From NCBI RefSeq assembly GCF_003640395.1, contig NZ_RBZQ01000002.1, forward strand, positions 496,001-560,000: a DNA stretch of 64,000 nt, in the 5' to 3' direction. Shown piece after piece: positions 21,255 through 32,129 of this stretch. The notes beneath the pieces are model-generated. The model saw nothing but the letters and a program-made list of their open reading frames with translations. It was not told where the DNA came from and ran no database searches. How positions within the stretch are numbered: position 1 is the stretch's first letter; each line of letters begins with the position of its first letter. The stretch is from Stutzerimonas urumqiensis. GTDB taxonomy: Bacteria > Pseudomonadota > Gammaproteobacteria > Pseudomonadales > Pseudomonadaceae. The position numbers and the translations under genes are program-made.

Positions 21255-22517
21255 ATGTCGCAGGCCCCGCAGGACCCGACCTGGCGCCAGATCCTGGCCG
21301 GTGCGCAGATGCTGTTCGTCGCCTTCGGCGCTCTGGTGCTGATGCCCTTGATCACCGGCATGGACCCGAACGTCGCGCTCTTCACCGCCGGCCTGGGCAC
21401 CCTGCTCTTCCAGCTCGTCACCCGTCGCCAGGTGCCGGTGTTTCTCGCGTCCAGCTTCGCCTTCATCGCGCCGATCATCGCCGCCAAGGGTGAGTACGGC
21501 CTGCCTGCCGTGCTCGGCGGCGTGATGGCGGCGGGCCTGGTCTACGTGCTGCTCGGCGCCGCCGTGCGCGTCAAGGGCGCAGGCTTCATCGACCGCCTGC
21601 TGCCGCCCGTCGTCATCGCGCCGGTGATCATCTCGATCGGCCTGGCACTGTCGCCGGTGGCCGTGAACATGGCGATGGGCAAGGCCGGCGACGGCAGCGC
21701 GCAGCTGATTCCGTACGAAACCGCCATGCTGATCTCGATGCCTGCCCTGCTGACGACCCTGCTGGTCGCGGTGCTGGGCAAGGGGCTGTTCCGGCTCGTG
21801 CCGATCCTCGCCGGCGTCGCGGTCGGTTACGGGTTGTCGTTCGTCTTCGGCGTCGTCGACACGACCGGGATTCGCGCCGCCGCCTGGATCAGCATGCCGG
21901 CGTTCGTCGCGCCCGAGTTCAACCTCGGCGCCATCCTGTTCATGGTGCCGGTCGCGCTGGCACCGGCCATCGAGCACATCGGCGGGGTCGTCGCGATCGG
22001 CGGGGTGACCGGTCGCAACTACATCAAGGACCCAGGCCTGCACCGCACGCTGCTCGGCGACGGCCTGGCGACCTCCGCGGCTGGTCTGTTCGGCGGCCCG
22101 CCCAACACCACCTACGCCGAGGTCACGGGCGCGGTGATGCTGACCAAGAACTACAACCCCAAGATCATGACCTGGGCGGCTGTCTTCGCCATCGCGCTGG
22201 CGTTCATCGGCAAGTTCGGGGCGGGCCTGCAGAGCATCCCGGTGCCGGTCATGGGCGGGATTCTGTGCCTGCTGTTCGGCTCGATCGCCGTGGTCGGCCT
22301 GAGCACGCTGATTCGCCATCAGGTCGACCTTTCCGAGGCGCGCAATCTGATCATCGTCTCGGTCACGCTGGTCTTCGGCATCGGCGGCATGGTGTTCGGC
22401 GCAGGCGACTTCGCCCTCTCGGGCATCTCCCTGTGCGCGGTCGCGGCGCTAGTGCTCAACCTGCTGCTCCCGGGCGGCGGCACCTGGGGCGCCGCGGCAC
22501 GCCAGCTCGAATCCTGA
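21255..22517 (+). CDS. uraA: uracil permease (NCS2/UraA family)
   Basis: A 420-residue inner-membrane protein with about 14 hydrophobic segments, typical of uracil:H+ symporters. The family region EHIGGVVAIGGVTGRNYIKDPGLHRTLLGDG (within 236-270) and GGPPNTTYAEVTGA are clear UraA signatures. It is coupled to upp, and its terminator lies 18 bases past the stop codon. Confidence 0.94.
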   Translation: MSQAPQDPTWRQILAGAQMLFVAFGALVLMPLITGMDPNVALFTAGLGTLLFQLVTRRQVPVFLASSFAFIAPIIAAKGEYGLPAVLGGVMAAGLVYVLLGAAVRVKGAGFIDRLLPPVVIAPVIISIGLALSPVAVNMAMGKAGDGSAQLIPYETAMLISMPALLTTLLVAVLGKGLFRLVPILAGVAVGYGLSFVFGVVDTTGIRAAAWISMPAFVAPEFNLGAILFMVPVALAPAIEHIGGVVAIGGVTGRNYIKDPGLHRTLLGDGLATSAAGLFGGPPNTTYAEVTGAVMLTKNYNPKIMTWAAVFAIALAFIGKFGAGLQSIPVPVMGGILCLLFGSIAVVGLSTLIRHQVDLSEARNLIIVSVTLVFGIGGMVFGAGDFALSGISLCAVAALVLNLLLPGGGTWGAAARQLES

Positions 22518-22534
22518 CGACGGCTCTGGCGAAG

Positions 22535-22569
22535 AAAGCCCCGCCTACCAGACCGCGGTGCGGGGCTTT
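22535..22569. terminator. bidirectional terminator between uraA and the S8 protease
   Basis: A perfect 10-bp stem AAAGCCCCGC/GCGGGGCTTT with a 15-base loop sits between two convergent genes. The T tails are short on both strands (CTTT and CTTTCTTC), but the position fits termination of both. Confidence 0.8.
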
Positions 22570-22573
22570 GACG

Positions 22574-23959
22574 CTAGCGACAAGCCAACTCCTTTCGAAT
22601 ACGCGACACATCGAGGCGGCGACCCTGCTGGACCTTGCCAACCAGCTGCGGGTCCTTGACGGCCAGCCGCAGTAGCGCGTCGCGAATCTGAATGGCACTG
22701 GCACAGGGATTGAGCGACGCATAGAGCGCTGCCGCACCGGCCACGTGGGGCGCGGCCATCGAGGTGCCACTGAGATACCCGTAGCCGGCACGCGCGGCGC
22801 TCACCGGCACCGTGGAGGCGATGTCGACGCCGGGCGCGGCCAGATCGACGGAGCGGACGCCGTAGTTGGAAAACGCCGCCAGGCTGCCCGTCGGTTCGAT
22901 CGCGGCCACGCTGATGACGTTCGGCAAGTCGTAGCTCGCCGGATAGCTGGGCGTCTGGTCGAGATTCAGCGCCTCGTTGCCCGCTGCGGCGATGAACAGG
23001 ATGTTCGCGTCGCCGGCCGCCTTGATCGCATCCCGCAGCGCTCTGGAATACCCGCCGCCACCCCAGGAATTGTTGACGGCCACCAGCTGGATCCGCTTCG
23101 TCCGCTTCAGCTGCGTCAGGTACTGGATGGCGCGGATCGCATCGGCGGTGGTGCCACCCTCCGGCCCGAGGAATTTGGCGGTGATCAGATGAGCCGAAGG
23201 GCAGACGCCCATCACCCCCATGCGGTTGTTCGCCGCGGCGGCGATGATGCCCGCCACGTGAGTGCCGTGCAGATCGGCCAGGCCGGCATAGACGCGCGAC
23301 TGCCCGGTGGTGAAATCCCACCCATTGATGTCGTCGACCAGGCCGTTGCGATCATTGTCGCGGCGGTTGATCGTCCGACCCTCGCCGGGATTCACCCAGG
23401 CATTCGCCCGCAGGTCCGGGTGGTCGATCATCACGCCCGTGTCGACGACGCCGACATGCACCGCGGCGGAGCAGCGCTGGCGCATGTTCCATGACCAGAG
23501 TGCGCCACTGCCGTAGGGATGGGCCGGCGAGGTCGTCGGGCCCTGCATGTTCCAGAGCAGCGTCAGGCCCGGATCGTTCGGATTGACCACCTGGCGCTTG
23601 TAGATCCAGTTCGGCTCGACGAACTCGACGGCCGGGTCGTCGCGCAATTGACGCAGAAGCTTCGCATCGATGCGTCTGCCGGCGCCCAGGTGCAGGCGGG
23701 CGAGGTCGCCCTTTCCGTCGCGTCGCTCGAGCTTGGTGCGCAATCGCTCCAGCGCACGCGCCCGGCTCTTGCGCAGCACGGCGGTCTTGGACGACTCCGG
23801 TGCGCTCGCCCGGTATTGCACGATGAGCTCGCCGCGCACATAGGGCTCGCCGGCCGCCAAGGCCGCATCGACCCCTTCGGCCGACGTGCCCGCCTGGGCC
23901 GACCCGCACAGCCATCCGGCGGCCACCGCCAGCGCCGCCCGTTGAAAACGTCCGATCAT
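22574..23959 (-). CDS. secreted subtilisin-like serine protease (S8)
   Basis: A 461-residue protein: signal peptide (cleavage after AQA, about residue 23), an I9-type pro-region (GELIVQYRASAP to PAVEFVEPNW, about 43-118), then a peptidase S8 domain. The triad is complete: D173 (VVDTG), H231 (HGTHVAG) and S400 (GTSMAAPHVAG), with oxyanion N328 (AAAGN). An aspartate/asparagine-rich stretch at 200-210 (RDNDRNGLVDD) may bind Ca2+. No autotransporter or anchor is visible, so it is probably released by type II secretion. It is unrelated to its neighbours and appears monocistronic. Confidence 0.93.
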   Translation of the reverse strand: MIGRFQRAALAVAAGWLCGSAQAGTSAEGVDAALAAGEPYVRGELIVQYRASAPESSKTAVLRKSRARALERLRTKLERRDGKGDLARLHLGAGRRIDAKLLRQLRDDPAVEFVEPNWIYKRQVVNPNDPGLTLLWNMQGPTTSPAHPYGSGALWSWNMRQRCSAAVHVGVVDTGVMIDHPDLRANAWVNPGEGRTINRRDNDRNGLVDDINGWDFTTGQSRVYAGLADLHGTHVAGIIAAAANNRMGVMGVCPSAHLITAKFLGPEGGTTADAIRAIQYLTQLKRTKRIQLVAVNNSWGGGGYSRALRDAIKAAGDANILFIAAAGNEALNLDQTPSYPASYDLPNVISVAAIEPTGSLAAFSNYGVRSVDLAAPGVDIASTVPVSAARAGYGYLSGTSMAAPHVAGAAALYASLNPCASAIQIRDALLRLAVKDPQLVGKVQQGRRLDVSRIRKELACR

Positions 23960-24079
23960 CCCGACACCCTCTGCGCCAACCCGCGCCGGAGCCAGCTCTA
24001 CCGGCGCGACCGCTCATGCGGCTCTGGCGCTGTATCGGCCAGGCCGAGGCCCGGCGCAGGGCAGGATGATGAACGGCAG

Positions 24080-25411
24080 TCAGCCCCTGGCGGCCGACCA
24101 TTGCTCCAGGCGGGCAAGGCTCTCCCGGTAGGGCTTCAGGCCGCACGCCAGCAGTACGAAGGCGGCGAGTACGGCACCGAGCGTGATGATCAGCAGCGAA
24201 TAGCGCAGCGCTTCGTCATAGCCGAACACGTAATCGGTCACCAGCGCGACGGCGGTCGGGCCGACACCGAGACCGAACAGGGTGATCACGAACAGGTAGA
24301 TCGCCGACGCCTGCCCGCGCATCGCGTTCGGCATGATTTCCTGGATGGCCGCCGGCGCGACGCCGAACGGCATGCTCAGACAGAACACGGTGGGCGCCAG
24401 CAGCACCGAGGCCCAGACGCCATCGGGCATCAGCGGGAACAGCGCCACCAGCGGGATCGCGCCGACCGCGGCATACATCCCGACCCGCATATTCGCGTCA
24501 CTGCGCCCGCGCTTGGCCATCCGGTCGGCCAGTCGACCGCCGAACACGATCCCCAGGCAGCCGAACACCGCCACCAGCGAGCCATAGACGATGCCCACCT
24601 CCGACGCGCTCCAGCCGTAGGTGCGAATGTAGAAGGTCGGCGCCCAGGCGGCGCTGCCATACCCGGCGAAGGCCAGGAAGGCGAACCCGAAGTTGTGCAG
24701 CAAGACGGTCTTGCGGTTCGCCCGCAGATAGGCGCCGACTTCGCTCATCGGCACGGCGACACCGGCGCCAGCACCCCGGCGAGTCGGTTCACGCACCGCC
24801 AGCAGCAACAGGGTGAACAGCACCCCGCAGATGCCAAGAATGAGGAAGATGGATTGCCACGGACGAATCTCCCCCACGATCGGCAGTACCAAGTCGCCTT
24901 GCGCCGAGGCGAACTGGATGACCAGCCCGCCGAGCAGGAAGGCGATACCCGAACCCAGGTAGACGCCCATCGAATAGACGCTGATCGCCGTGGCCCGACG
25001 CTCGGGCGCAAAGCTGTCGGCGATCAGCGAATAGGCGGCCGGCGACAGCGCCGCCTCGCCGACACCCACGCCGATCCGGCACAGCAGGAACTGCCAATAC
25101 AGCCGCGCCATGCCGCAGGCGGCGGTCGCGGCGCTCCAGAACAGCACACCGACCGCGATCAGCCCGCGCCGGCTGCGCGTGTCGGCGAGCCGTCCGAGCG
25201 GAATGCCGCAGACGGTGTAGAAGATGGCGAACGACAGCCCCATGAGCAGGCTCATCTGGGTGTCGCTGATGACCAGATCGCGGCGGATGGGCTCGACCAG
25301 CAGGTTGAGGATCTGCCGATCGATGAACGACAGCACGTAGGCCACCATCAGGATGGCGACGGTGGACCATGCACGGATGCTGGAGGGGTAGCCGTTATTG
25401 TTGTTCTGCAT
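24080..25411 (-). CDS. MFS transporter, spinster-like family
   Basis: A 443-residue inner-membrane protein with 12 predicted segments and the MFS motif A GRLADTRSRR between segments 2 and 3. RIGVGVGEAALSPAAYSLIADSF, split over segments 4-5, is typical of spinster-like MFS proteins, often found near aromatic, steroid or DUF1302/DUF1329 genes. The substrate is unknown. The message begins ATGCAGAACAACAATAAC, containing AACAACAA, an Hfq/Crc-type motif. The 12-mer GACGGTTAAGCG, shared with the DUF1302 upstream region, lies 70 bases ahead. Confidence 0.88.
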   Translation of the reverse strand: MQNNNNGYPSSIRAWSTVAILMVAYVLSFIDRQILNLLVEPIRRDLVISDTQMSLLMGLSFAIFYTVCGIPLGRLADTRSRRGLIAVGVLFWSAATAACGMARLYWQFLLCRIGVGVGEAALSPAAYSLIADSFAPERRATAISVYSMGVYLGSGIAFLLGGLVIQFASAQGDLVLPIVGEIRPWQSIFLILGICGVLFTLLLLAVREPTRRGAGAGVAVPMSEVGAYLRANRKTVLLHNFGFAFLAFAGYGSAAWAPTFYIRTYGWSASEVGIVYGSLVAVFGCLGIVFGGRLADRMAKRGRSDANMRVGMYAAVGAIPLVALFPLMPDGVWASVLLAPTVFCLSMPFGVAPAAIQEIMPNAMRGQASAIYLFVITLFGLGVGPTAVALVTDYVFGYDEALRYSLLIITLGAVLAAFVLLACGLKPYRESLARLEQWSAARG

Positions 25412-25481
25412 GCGGGCTCCTCGGTGCCGCCGAAGGGCGACAGGCGGTTGAAGTACCCGCAGCTTAGGCGCGATGGCCAGT

Positions 25482-25493
25482 GACGGTTAAGCG
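25482..25493 (-). promoter_or_regulatory. 12-mer shared with the DUF1302 upstream region
   Basis: GACGGTTAAGCG (CGCTTAACCGTC on the coding strand) lies 70 bases ahead of the MFS start codon and is identical to 18970-18981. It is a candidate binding site for a common regulator; a chance match cannot be excluded. Confidence 0.4.
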
Positions 25494-25524
25494 ATGAAGT
25501 CCGCTATCAGCGAGGCGAATGCGC

Positions 25525-25552
25525 GGGCCGGCCGTTGGCTGATGGCCGGCCC
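25525..25552 (-). terminator. hairpin after hemH
   Basis: A perfect 9-bp stem GGGCCGGCC/GGCCGGCCC with a 10-base loop starts five bases after the hemH stop codon. No T run follows, so efficiency is uncertain. Confidence 0.55.
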
Positions 25553-25557
25553 AGCGA

Positions 25558-26580
25558 TCAGAGCGCTGCCGGAGCGCGTCCGCTGAGCGAGACCAGCGCC
25601 TCCACCCAGGCCGGGTGATCGTTGAGGCAGGGCACCAGCTCGAGGCGTTCGCCACCGGCTTCCTTGAACTGCTCCTCGCCGCGCTGGCCGATTTCCTCGA
25701 GCGTCTCGATGCAGTCGGCGACGAAGGCCGGGCACATGACCAGCAGCTTCTTCACGCCCTGCTGCCCCAGCGCCTCGAGGCGATTCTCCGTGTAGGGCTC
25801 GATCCACTTGTCACGGCCAAGGCGGGACTGGAACGAAACCGACCACTGCTCCGGCCGCAAGCCCGCTCGCTCGGCGAAGCGCTCGGCGGTACGCAGGCAC
25901 TGGCTGCGGTAACAGAGCGCCATGATCGCGTCGCTGACCCCTTCGCTGCTGGCGGCCCGCAAGTCATGGTTGCGGTTCTTCACCAGCTTGCGGATGTGCC
26001 GTTCGGGCAGCCCGTGAAAGCTCAGCAACAGATGATCGAACGGCTGCTCGAGGTAGGGCCGCGCGCTCTGAACCAGCGCGTCGAGGTATTCAGGCTGGTC
26101 ATAGAACGGCTGCAGGATCGACAGCTCGACCGCCAACCCGTGCTGCGCGATGACGCGCCGCGCCTCGGCCACGGCCGTGGTGGTCGTGCTGTCGGCGAAC
26201 TGGGGATACAGCGGCGCGAGGGTGATGCGCCGTACCCCCTGCGCGACCAGACGTTGCAGCGCGGACTCGATCGAGGGCTCCCCGTACCGCATCGCCAGTT
26301 CGACCGGACCCTGCGTCCACTGGGCTGCGACCTTCTGCTGCAACCGTCGGCTCAGCACGATCAGCGGCGAGCCGTCGTCCCACCAGATCGATGAATAGGC
26401 ATGAGCCGACTGCGCCGGTCGCCGGATGAGGATCAGCGATACGAGCAGACGCCGGAGCGGCCAGGGCAGGTCGACGACGTAAGGGTCCATGAGGAACTGA
26501 TCGAGGTAACGGCGTACATCCGCCACCTCCGGCGAGGCGGGCGATCCGAGGTTGACCAGCAGCAGGGCGTGATCGGTCAT
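25558..26580 (-). CDS. hemH: ferrochelatase
   Basis: A 340-residue class II chelatase that inserts Fe2+ into protoporphyrin IX, the last step of heme b synthesis. [13 protein letters not shown] is the conserved N-terminus, [12 protein letters not shown] holds the catalytic histidine, and [12 protein letters not shown] carries the conserved glutamates. The ATG at 26580 follows AAGGA. Heme demand is high here because the window encodes several cytochromes. The likely promoter is 55-78 bases upstream. Confidence 0.97.
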   Translation of the reverse strand: MTDHALLLVNLGSPASPEVADVRRYLDQFLMDPYVVDLPWPLRRLLVSLILIRRPAQSAHAYSSIWWDDGSPLIVLSRRLQQKVAAQWTQGPVELAMRYGEPSIESALQRLVAQGVRRITLAPLYPQFADSTTTTAVAEARRVIAQHGLAVELSILQPFYDQPEYLDALVQSARPYLEQPFDHLLLSFHGLPERHIRKLVKNRNHDLRAASSEGVSDAIMALCYRSQCLRTAERFAERAGLRPEQWSVSFQSRLGRDKWIEPYTENRLEALGQQGVKKLLVMCPAFVADCIETLEEIGQRGEEQFKEAGGERLELVPCLNDHPAWVEALVSLSGRAPAAL

Positions 26581-26600
26581 GGCGGGTCCTTGCAGGATAG

Positions 26601-27980
<1,380 letters not shown>

Positions 27981-27992
27981 AACAACAACGAG

Positions 27993-28015
27993 GGGGCGGG
28001 CCTGATGCCCGCCCC
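27993..28015 (-). terminator. terminator of pagL (also ends the flavoprotein gene)
   Basis: A perfect 9-bp GC stem GGGGCGGGC/GCCCGCCCC with a 5-base loop lies five bases after the pagL stop codon. On the minus strand it runs into CTCGTTGTTGTTATTG, a broken T-rich tail. It separates two convergent genes. Confidence 0.75.
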
Positions 28016-28020
28016 TGCGC

Positions 28021-28536
28021 TTAGAACGCCATGCGGTAATGCACCGCGTAGCTCTCGACGCCATCGTTGGGCTCCTTGAGCCCGGCGTTGGAATAGTGGA
28101 TGGCGCGCAGGCCGAGTTCGTGGCCGCCATTGAATCGCAGGCCCACGCCGAGGCGGTCTTCGAACTGGAACGACGAGCCCAGGTCGCGTCCCTCCACTTC
28201 GGTGTTCTCGAACGCGGCCACGCCAATGCCCGCCTCGATATAAGGGCGGACCGCATCGCCGGCGAATTCGTAGACGAACACCGGGGCGACCGAAATGCTG
28301 TGGTTGCTGCTGGTCTCGTCACCTTCCCAGTAGGTGTAGCCGGCATCCCAGTAGCCCGTCAGGCGGCCTACGCTCGTCTGCCACCAGCTGGTGCCGAAGT
28401 CGAACTGCGCCCCCAGCCGATACGTCATGGTCGATTCGCCGGTTTGCCCCACCGCAGCGGTGATGCCCATTGCATGAGCCGGCCCCTGGGCCAGGACCAG
28501 AGTCGCGGCAGTCATCCAGAACAGCGCTTTTTTCAT
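28021..28536 (-). CDS. pagL: lipid A 3-O-deacylase PagL
   Basis: A 171-residue outer-membrane beta barrel with signal peptide (cleavage after AHA). It removes the 3-O acyl chain of lipid A. The catalytic triad is intact, with the spacing of P. aeruginosa PagL: H147 and S149 in IHYSN, E161 in NDGVES; the C-terminus is phenylalanine. The ATG at 28536 (MKKALFWM) follows AAGGA by eight bases. In P. aeruginosa pagL also lies beside murI. A remodelled lipid A lowers endotoxin signalling and alters polymyxin response. Confidence 0.9.
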   Translation of the reverse strand: MKKALFWMTAATLVLAQGPAHAMGITAAVGQTGESTMTYRLGAQFDFGTSWWQTSVGRLTGYWDAGYTYWEGDETSSNHSISVAPVFVYEFAGDAVRPYIEAGIGVAAFENTEVEGRDLGSSFQFEDRLGVGLRFNGGHELGLRAIHYSNAGLKEPNDGVESYAVHYRMAF

Positions 28537-28622
28537 GGTTGTTGTCCTTGTCGAAGACATGTGCATCGAATCGTGTTTCAAACAGGTGCTTGCTTATGAA
28601 TCCGCTCCCGCGCAGGGAGTTC

Positions 28623-29414
28623 CTAAACCGTGGAGTAAAGCAACGAAACCGGTCCCGTCCAGAGCGCCGGCAATGCCTGAGCGATGCGTTGCGGGTCGCC
28701 GGTGGTCCAGACGGTCAGGGCGCCATCGCCCTGCCCGCTCAGACCTCGCGCATCGAGCAGGTCCTGCAGGCGCCGCGCCACGGCCGCCCCGGTATCGATC
28801 AGGCTCACCTGCGGCGGCACCAGGGTGCGCAGCAACGGCTTGAGAAAAGGATAGTGCGTGCAGCCGAGAATCAAGGTATCGCAGCCCTCGGCCAGCAGCG
28901 GTTCGATGAAGCCGGCCAGCAGCGCGCGGGTCTGCGGTCCGTCGAGGTCCCCCGCCTCGACCCGTTCGACCAGCCCCGGACAGGGTTGGGTGATCACCCG
29001 CACATCGCCGGCGAAGCGGTCGAGCAACGCGGCGAAGCGTGCGCTTTTCAGGGTTCCGGTGGTGGCCAGCACGCCCACCACGCCGGAGCGGGTCGCCTTC
29101 GCGGCCGGCTTGACGGCCGGCTCCATGCCGACGATGGGCAACTCGGGATAGAGCTCGCGAAGCTCCGCGACGCCCGCCGCCGTTGCGGTGTTGCACGCCA
29201 GCACCAGCGCCTTGGCGTTCTGCTCCAGCAGGAACGCCGCAATGGCCCGGCAGCGCGCGCGGATCGCATCGGCGGACTTTTCGCCGTAAGGCACATGGGC
29301 GTTGTCGGCGAAGTAGACCAGCGCCTCGCGTGGCATCAGCGCCCGAATCTCCGCCAGCACGGACAAGCCGCCGACGCCCGAGTCGAACACGCCGATCGGG
29401 CGGTCACTCGGCAT
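28623..29414 (-). CDS. murI: glutamate racemase
   Basis: A 263-residue cofactor-independent racemase supplying D-glutamate for peptidoglycan. Both catalytic cysteines are present: C74 in LACNTATA and C185 in [20 protein letters not shown] is the family N-terminus. The start at 29414 overlaps the end of moeB by 11 bases, so translation is probably coupled. It is the last gene of the leftward hemA-prfA-prmC-moeB-murI run. Confidence 0.96.
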   Translation of the reverse strand: MPSDRPIGVFDSGVGGLSVLAEIRALMPREALVYFADNAHVPYGEKSADAIRARCRAIAAFLLEQNAKALVLACNTATAAGVAELRELYPELPIVGMEPAVKPAAKATRSGVVGVLATTGTLKSARFAALLDRFAGDVRVITQPCPGLVERVEAGDLDGPQTRALLAGFIEPLLAEGCDTLILGCTHYPFLKPLLRTLVPPQVSLIDTGAAVARRLQDLLDARGLSGQGDGALTVWTTGDPQRIAQALPALWTGPVSLLYSTV

Positions 29415-30162
29415 GGCGCGGACCGCAGACCCCGCAATGAGGGTCACGCTTGACGCGCAGCTCGCGAAAGCGAGTCCCCAGCGCATCGATCAACAGCAGG
29501 CGACCCACCAGTGGTTCACCGAAACCGGCAAGCAACTTGAGGACCTCCAGCGCCTGCAGGCTGCCCACCGTGCCGACCAGCGGACCGGCCACGCCGGCTT
29601 CGCTGCAGGTCAGCTCCGCCTCGTCGCCATGACCGTAGAGGCAGTGGTAGCAGGGGCTGTCTTCGCGGCGCGGATCGAACACGGTCAGCTGCCCCTCCAG
29701 CCGGATGGCGGCACCGCTGACCAGCGGCCGGCGCCGCTCGACGCAGGCACGGTTGATCGCTTCGCGGACCGTGAAGTTGTCCGTGCAATCGACCACCAGG
29801 TCCACGTCGGCCACCGCCTGGTCGAGCGTGTCGCTGTCCATCGGGGCGAGATGGGTGACCAGCCGGATACCGGGATTCATCGCTTCGAGGCGCTGCACGG
29901 CCGCTTCGGCCTTGTAGCGGCCCAGCGCGGCCTCATCGAACATGACCTGGCGCTGCAGGTTGGTCAGGTCGACGCGATCGAAATCGGCGAGGTGCAATTC
30001 GCCGATACCCGCCGCCGCCAGGTACAGCGCCACTGGCGAGCCGAGCCCGCCGACGCCGACGATCAGCACGCGGGCCTGTTTCAGCCGCAGCTGGCCCTCG
30101 ACATCGATCTGGCGGAGCAGAATCTGACGGCTGTAACGCAGCAGTTCCTCATCGCTGAGCAT
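29404..30162 (-). CDS. moeB: molybdopterin-synthase adenylyltransferase
   Basis: A 252-residue E1-like enzyme that adenylates the C-terminus of MoaD so that it can be thiolated for molybdopterin synthesis. The ATP loop is [14 protein letters not shown], the catalytic aspartate region is [14 protein letters not shown], and zinc is held by two CxxC pairs (CYHC, CGVC). There is no C-terminal rhodanese domain, so this is MoeB/HesA-like rather than the longer fused form. It lies 32 bases after prmC and overlaps murI. Confidence 0.92.
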   Translation of the reverse strand: MLSDEELLRYSRQILLRQIDVEGQLRLKQARVLIVGVGGLGSPVALYLAAAGIGELHLADFDRVDLTNLQRQVMFDEAALGRYKAEAAVQRLEAMNPGIRLVTHLAPMDSDTLDQAVADVDLVVDCTDNFTVREAINRACVERRRPLVSGAAIRLEGQLTVFDPRREDSPCYHCLYGHGDEAELTCSEAGVAGPLVGTVGSLQALEVLKLLAGFGEPLVGRLLLIDALGTRFRELRVKRDPHCGVCGPRHAE

Positions 30163-30194
30163 GACGCGTCCTAGTAGTTGGAATGCCGGCCATC

Positions 30195-31025
30195 TTACCG
30201 GCAGCGCCCCAGGCTGACACGCGGGTGGCCGGCCAGATCCACCCGGCTTTCCACCGCCTCGAACCCACCGTCGCACAGCAACGCCCGCACGGCCGATGCC
30301 TGGTCGTAACCGTGCTCGAGCAGCAGCCAGCCACCGGGGTGCAGATGCCGCGGCGCCAGCGTGACGATGGTGCGCAGGTCGTCCAGCCCATCGGCGCCGG
30401 CCACCAGCGCACTCAGCGGCTCGAAACGAACATCGCCCCGGCGAAGGTGCGGGTCGTCCTCCGCGATGTAAGGGGGGTTGCTCAGCATCATCGTGAAGCG
30501 CTCGCCGGCCAGCGCGCTGAACCAGTCGCTCAGCATGAAGCGTGCATTGCCAAGCCCCAGCCGCTGCCGATTGCGCTCGGCCAGCGCGACCGCCGCCTCG
30601 ATGCGATCGACGCCAACCACCTGCCAGGACGGCCGTTCGTGGGCCAACGCGAGGGCGATGGCTCCCGTGCCGGTGCCGAGATCGAGCGCGCTGCCCGCTT
30701 CGTCGGACCGCAGCGAGAGGGCGACCTCGACCAGCAATTCGGTTTCCGGCCTCGGAATGAGCGTCTGCGGCGCGACCTCCAGCTCCAGCGACCAGAACCC
30801 CTGGAAGCCGAGGATGTAGGCGACAGGCTCGCCCTGCCGCCGACGGTCCAGCCAGGCGAGATAACGCTCGGCGATCGCCGCGGTCACCTCCCGTTCCGGC
30901 CAGGCACGCAGGTAGCTGGTCGGTTTGCCGAGGGCGTGCGCCAGCAGCCACTCGGCATCGAGCCGTGGACTCGGCGAATCAGGCAACTGCGCGGCGGCCA
31001 GCAGGCCAGCGATGGTCCAGGGCAT
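30195..31025 (-). CDS. prmC: peptide chain release factor N5-glutamine methyltransferase
   Basis: A 276-residue SAM-dependent enzyme that methylates the GGQ glutamine of RF1 and RF2. The SAM loop is LDLGTGTGAIALALA (115-129), and the substrate motif NPPY is at 183-186. It starts 21 bases after prfA, the gene for one of its substrates, in the usual hemA-prfA-prmC order. Confidence 0.96.
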   Translation of the reverse strand: MPWTIAGLLAAAQLPDSPSPRLDAEWLLAHALGKPTSYLRAWPEREVTAAIAERYLAWLDRRRQGEPVAYILGFQGFWSLELEVAPQTLIPRPETELLVEVALSLRSDEAGSALDLGTGTGAIALALAHERPSWQVVGVDRIEAAVALAERNRQRLGLGNARFMLSDWFSALAGERFTMMLSNPPYIAEDDPHLRRGDVRFEPLSALVAGADGLDDLRTIVTLAPRHLHPGGWLLLEHGYDQASAVRALLCDGGFEAVESRVDLAGHPRVSLGRCR

Positions 31026-31046
31026 GGAAGATCCGGTGAGATCCGG

Positions 31047-32129
31047 TCAGTCGCCCAGGGCGGCGAGCTGATCGGCCTGGTATTCACTGCGCAGGGGCTC
31101 GATCACTGCATCGATGCCGCCGGCCATGACGTCGTCGAGCGCATAGAGCGTCAGGTTGATCCGGTGGTCGGTGACCCGTCCCTGCGGGAAGTTGTAGGTG
31201 CGAATGCGTTCGGAGCGATCGCCCGAGCCAACCAGCAAGCGACGGGTATCGGACATCTCCTTGTGCGCGGCGGCGTCCTGCTGGTCCTGCAGCTTCGCGG
31301 CCAGCCAGGCCATCGCCTTGGCGCGGTTCTTGTGCTGCGAGCGCTCTTCCTGGCACTCGACCACGATGCCGGTGGGCAGGTGGGTGATGCGAATGGCCGA
31401 GTCGGTCTTGTTGACGTGCTGACCGCCGGCGCCCGAGGAGCGGTAGGTATCGACGCGCAGGTCAGCCGGGTTGATCTCGACGGCCGCCTGTTCATCCGGC
31501 TCGGGCAATACCGCCACCGTGCAGGCGGAGGTATGGATGCGCCCCTGGGATTCGGTTTCCGGCACTCGCTGAACCCGGTGCGCGCCGGATTCGAACTTGA
31601 GCTTGGCGTAGACGTCATCGCCTTCGACACGGGCGATGACCTCCTTGTAGCCGCCATGTTCGCCCTCGCTCTCGGACAGGATCTCGACCCGCCAGCCCTG
31701 CTTTTCGGCATAGCGCGAATACATGCGGAACAGATCGCCGGAGAAGATCGCCGCCTCGTCGCCGCCCGTTCCGGCGCGGACTTCGAGGAACACGTTGCGG
31801 CCATCGTTCGGGTCCTTCGGCAGCAACATGCGCTGGAGCGCTGCCTCGAGGTGAGCGATCTCGGCCTGCGCCTGCTCGACCTCATCCTCGGCCATCGCCC
31901 GCAGGTCGGGGTCGCTGTCCTTGAGCAGCGCCTGTGCGCCCTCCAGATCGCTTTCGGCCTTGCGCAGGCGCTGATAGGCGGCCACCACCGGTTCGACCTC
32001 GGCATATTCCTTGGAATAGGTGCGAAAGCGGGTCTGGTCGGTGATCACCTCGGCGTCGGCGAGCAGCGCCGTCAACTCCTCGAACCGATCGCGCAGCAGG
32101 TCGAGCTTGTTCAGCAACGATGGTTTCAT
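31047..32129 (-). CDS. prfA: peptide chain release factor 1
   Basis: A 360-residue class I release factor that reads UAA and UAG. The stop-recognition tripeptide is PET at 190-192 (PxT type), and the peptidyl-tRNA hydrolysis motif GGQ is at 235-237 within [15 protein letters not shown]. Its ATG overlaps the hemA stop codon (ATGA), so the two are coupled. Confidence 0.98.
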   Translation of the reverse strand: MKPSLLNKLDLLRDRFEELTALLADAEVITDQTRFRTYSKEYAEVEPVVAAYQRLRKAESDLEGAQALLKDSDPDLRAMAEDEVEQAQAEIAHLEAALQRMLLPKDPNDGRNVFLEVRAGTGGDEAAIFSGDLFRMYSRYAEKQGWRVEILSESEGEHGGYKEVIARVEGDDVYAKLKFESGAHRVQRVPETESQGRIHTSACTVAVLPEPDEQAAVEINPADLRVDTYRSSGAGGQHVNKTDSAIRITHLPTGIVVECQEERSQHKNRAKAMAWLAAKLQDQQDAAAHKEMSDTRRLLVGSGDRSERIRTYNFPQGRVTDHRINLTLYALDDVMAGGIDAVIEPLRSEYQADQLAALGD

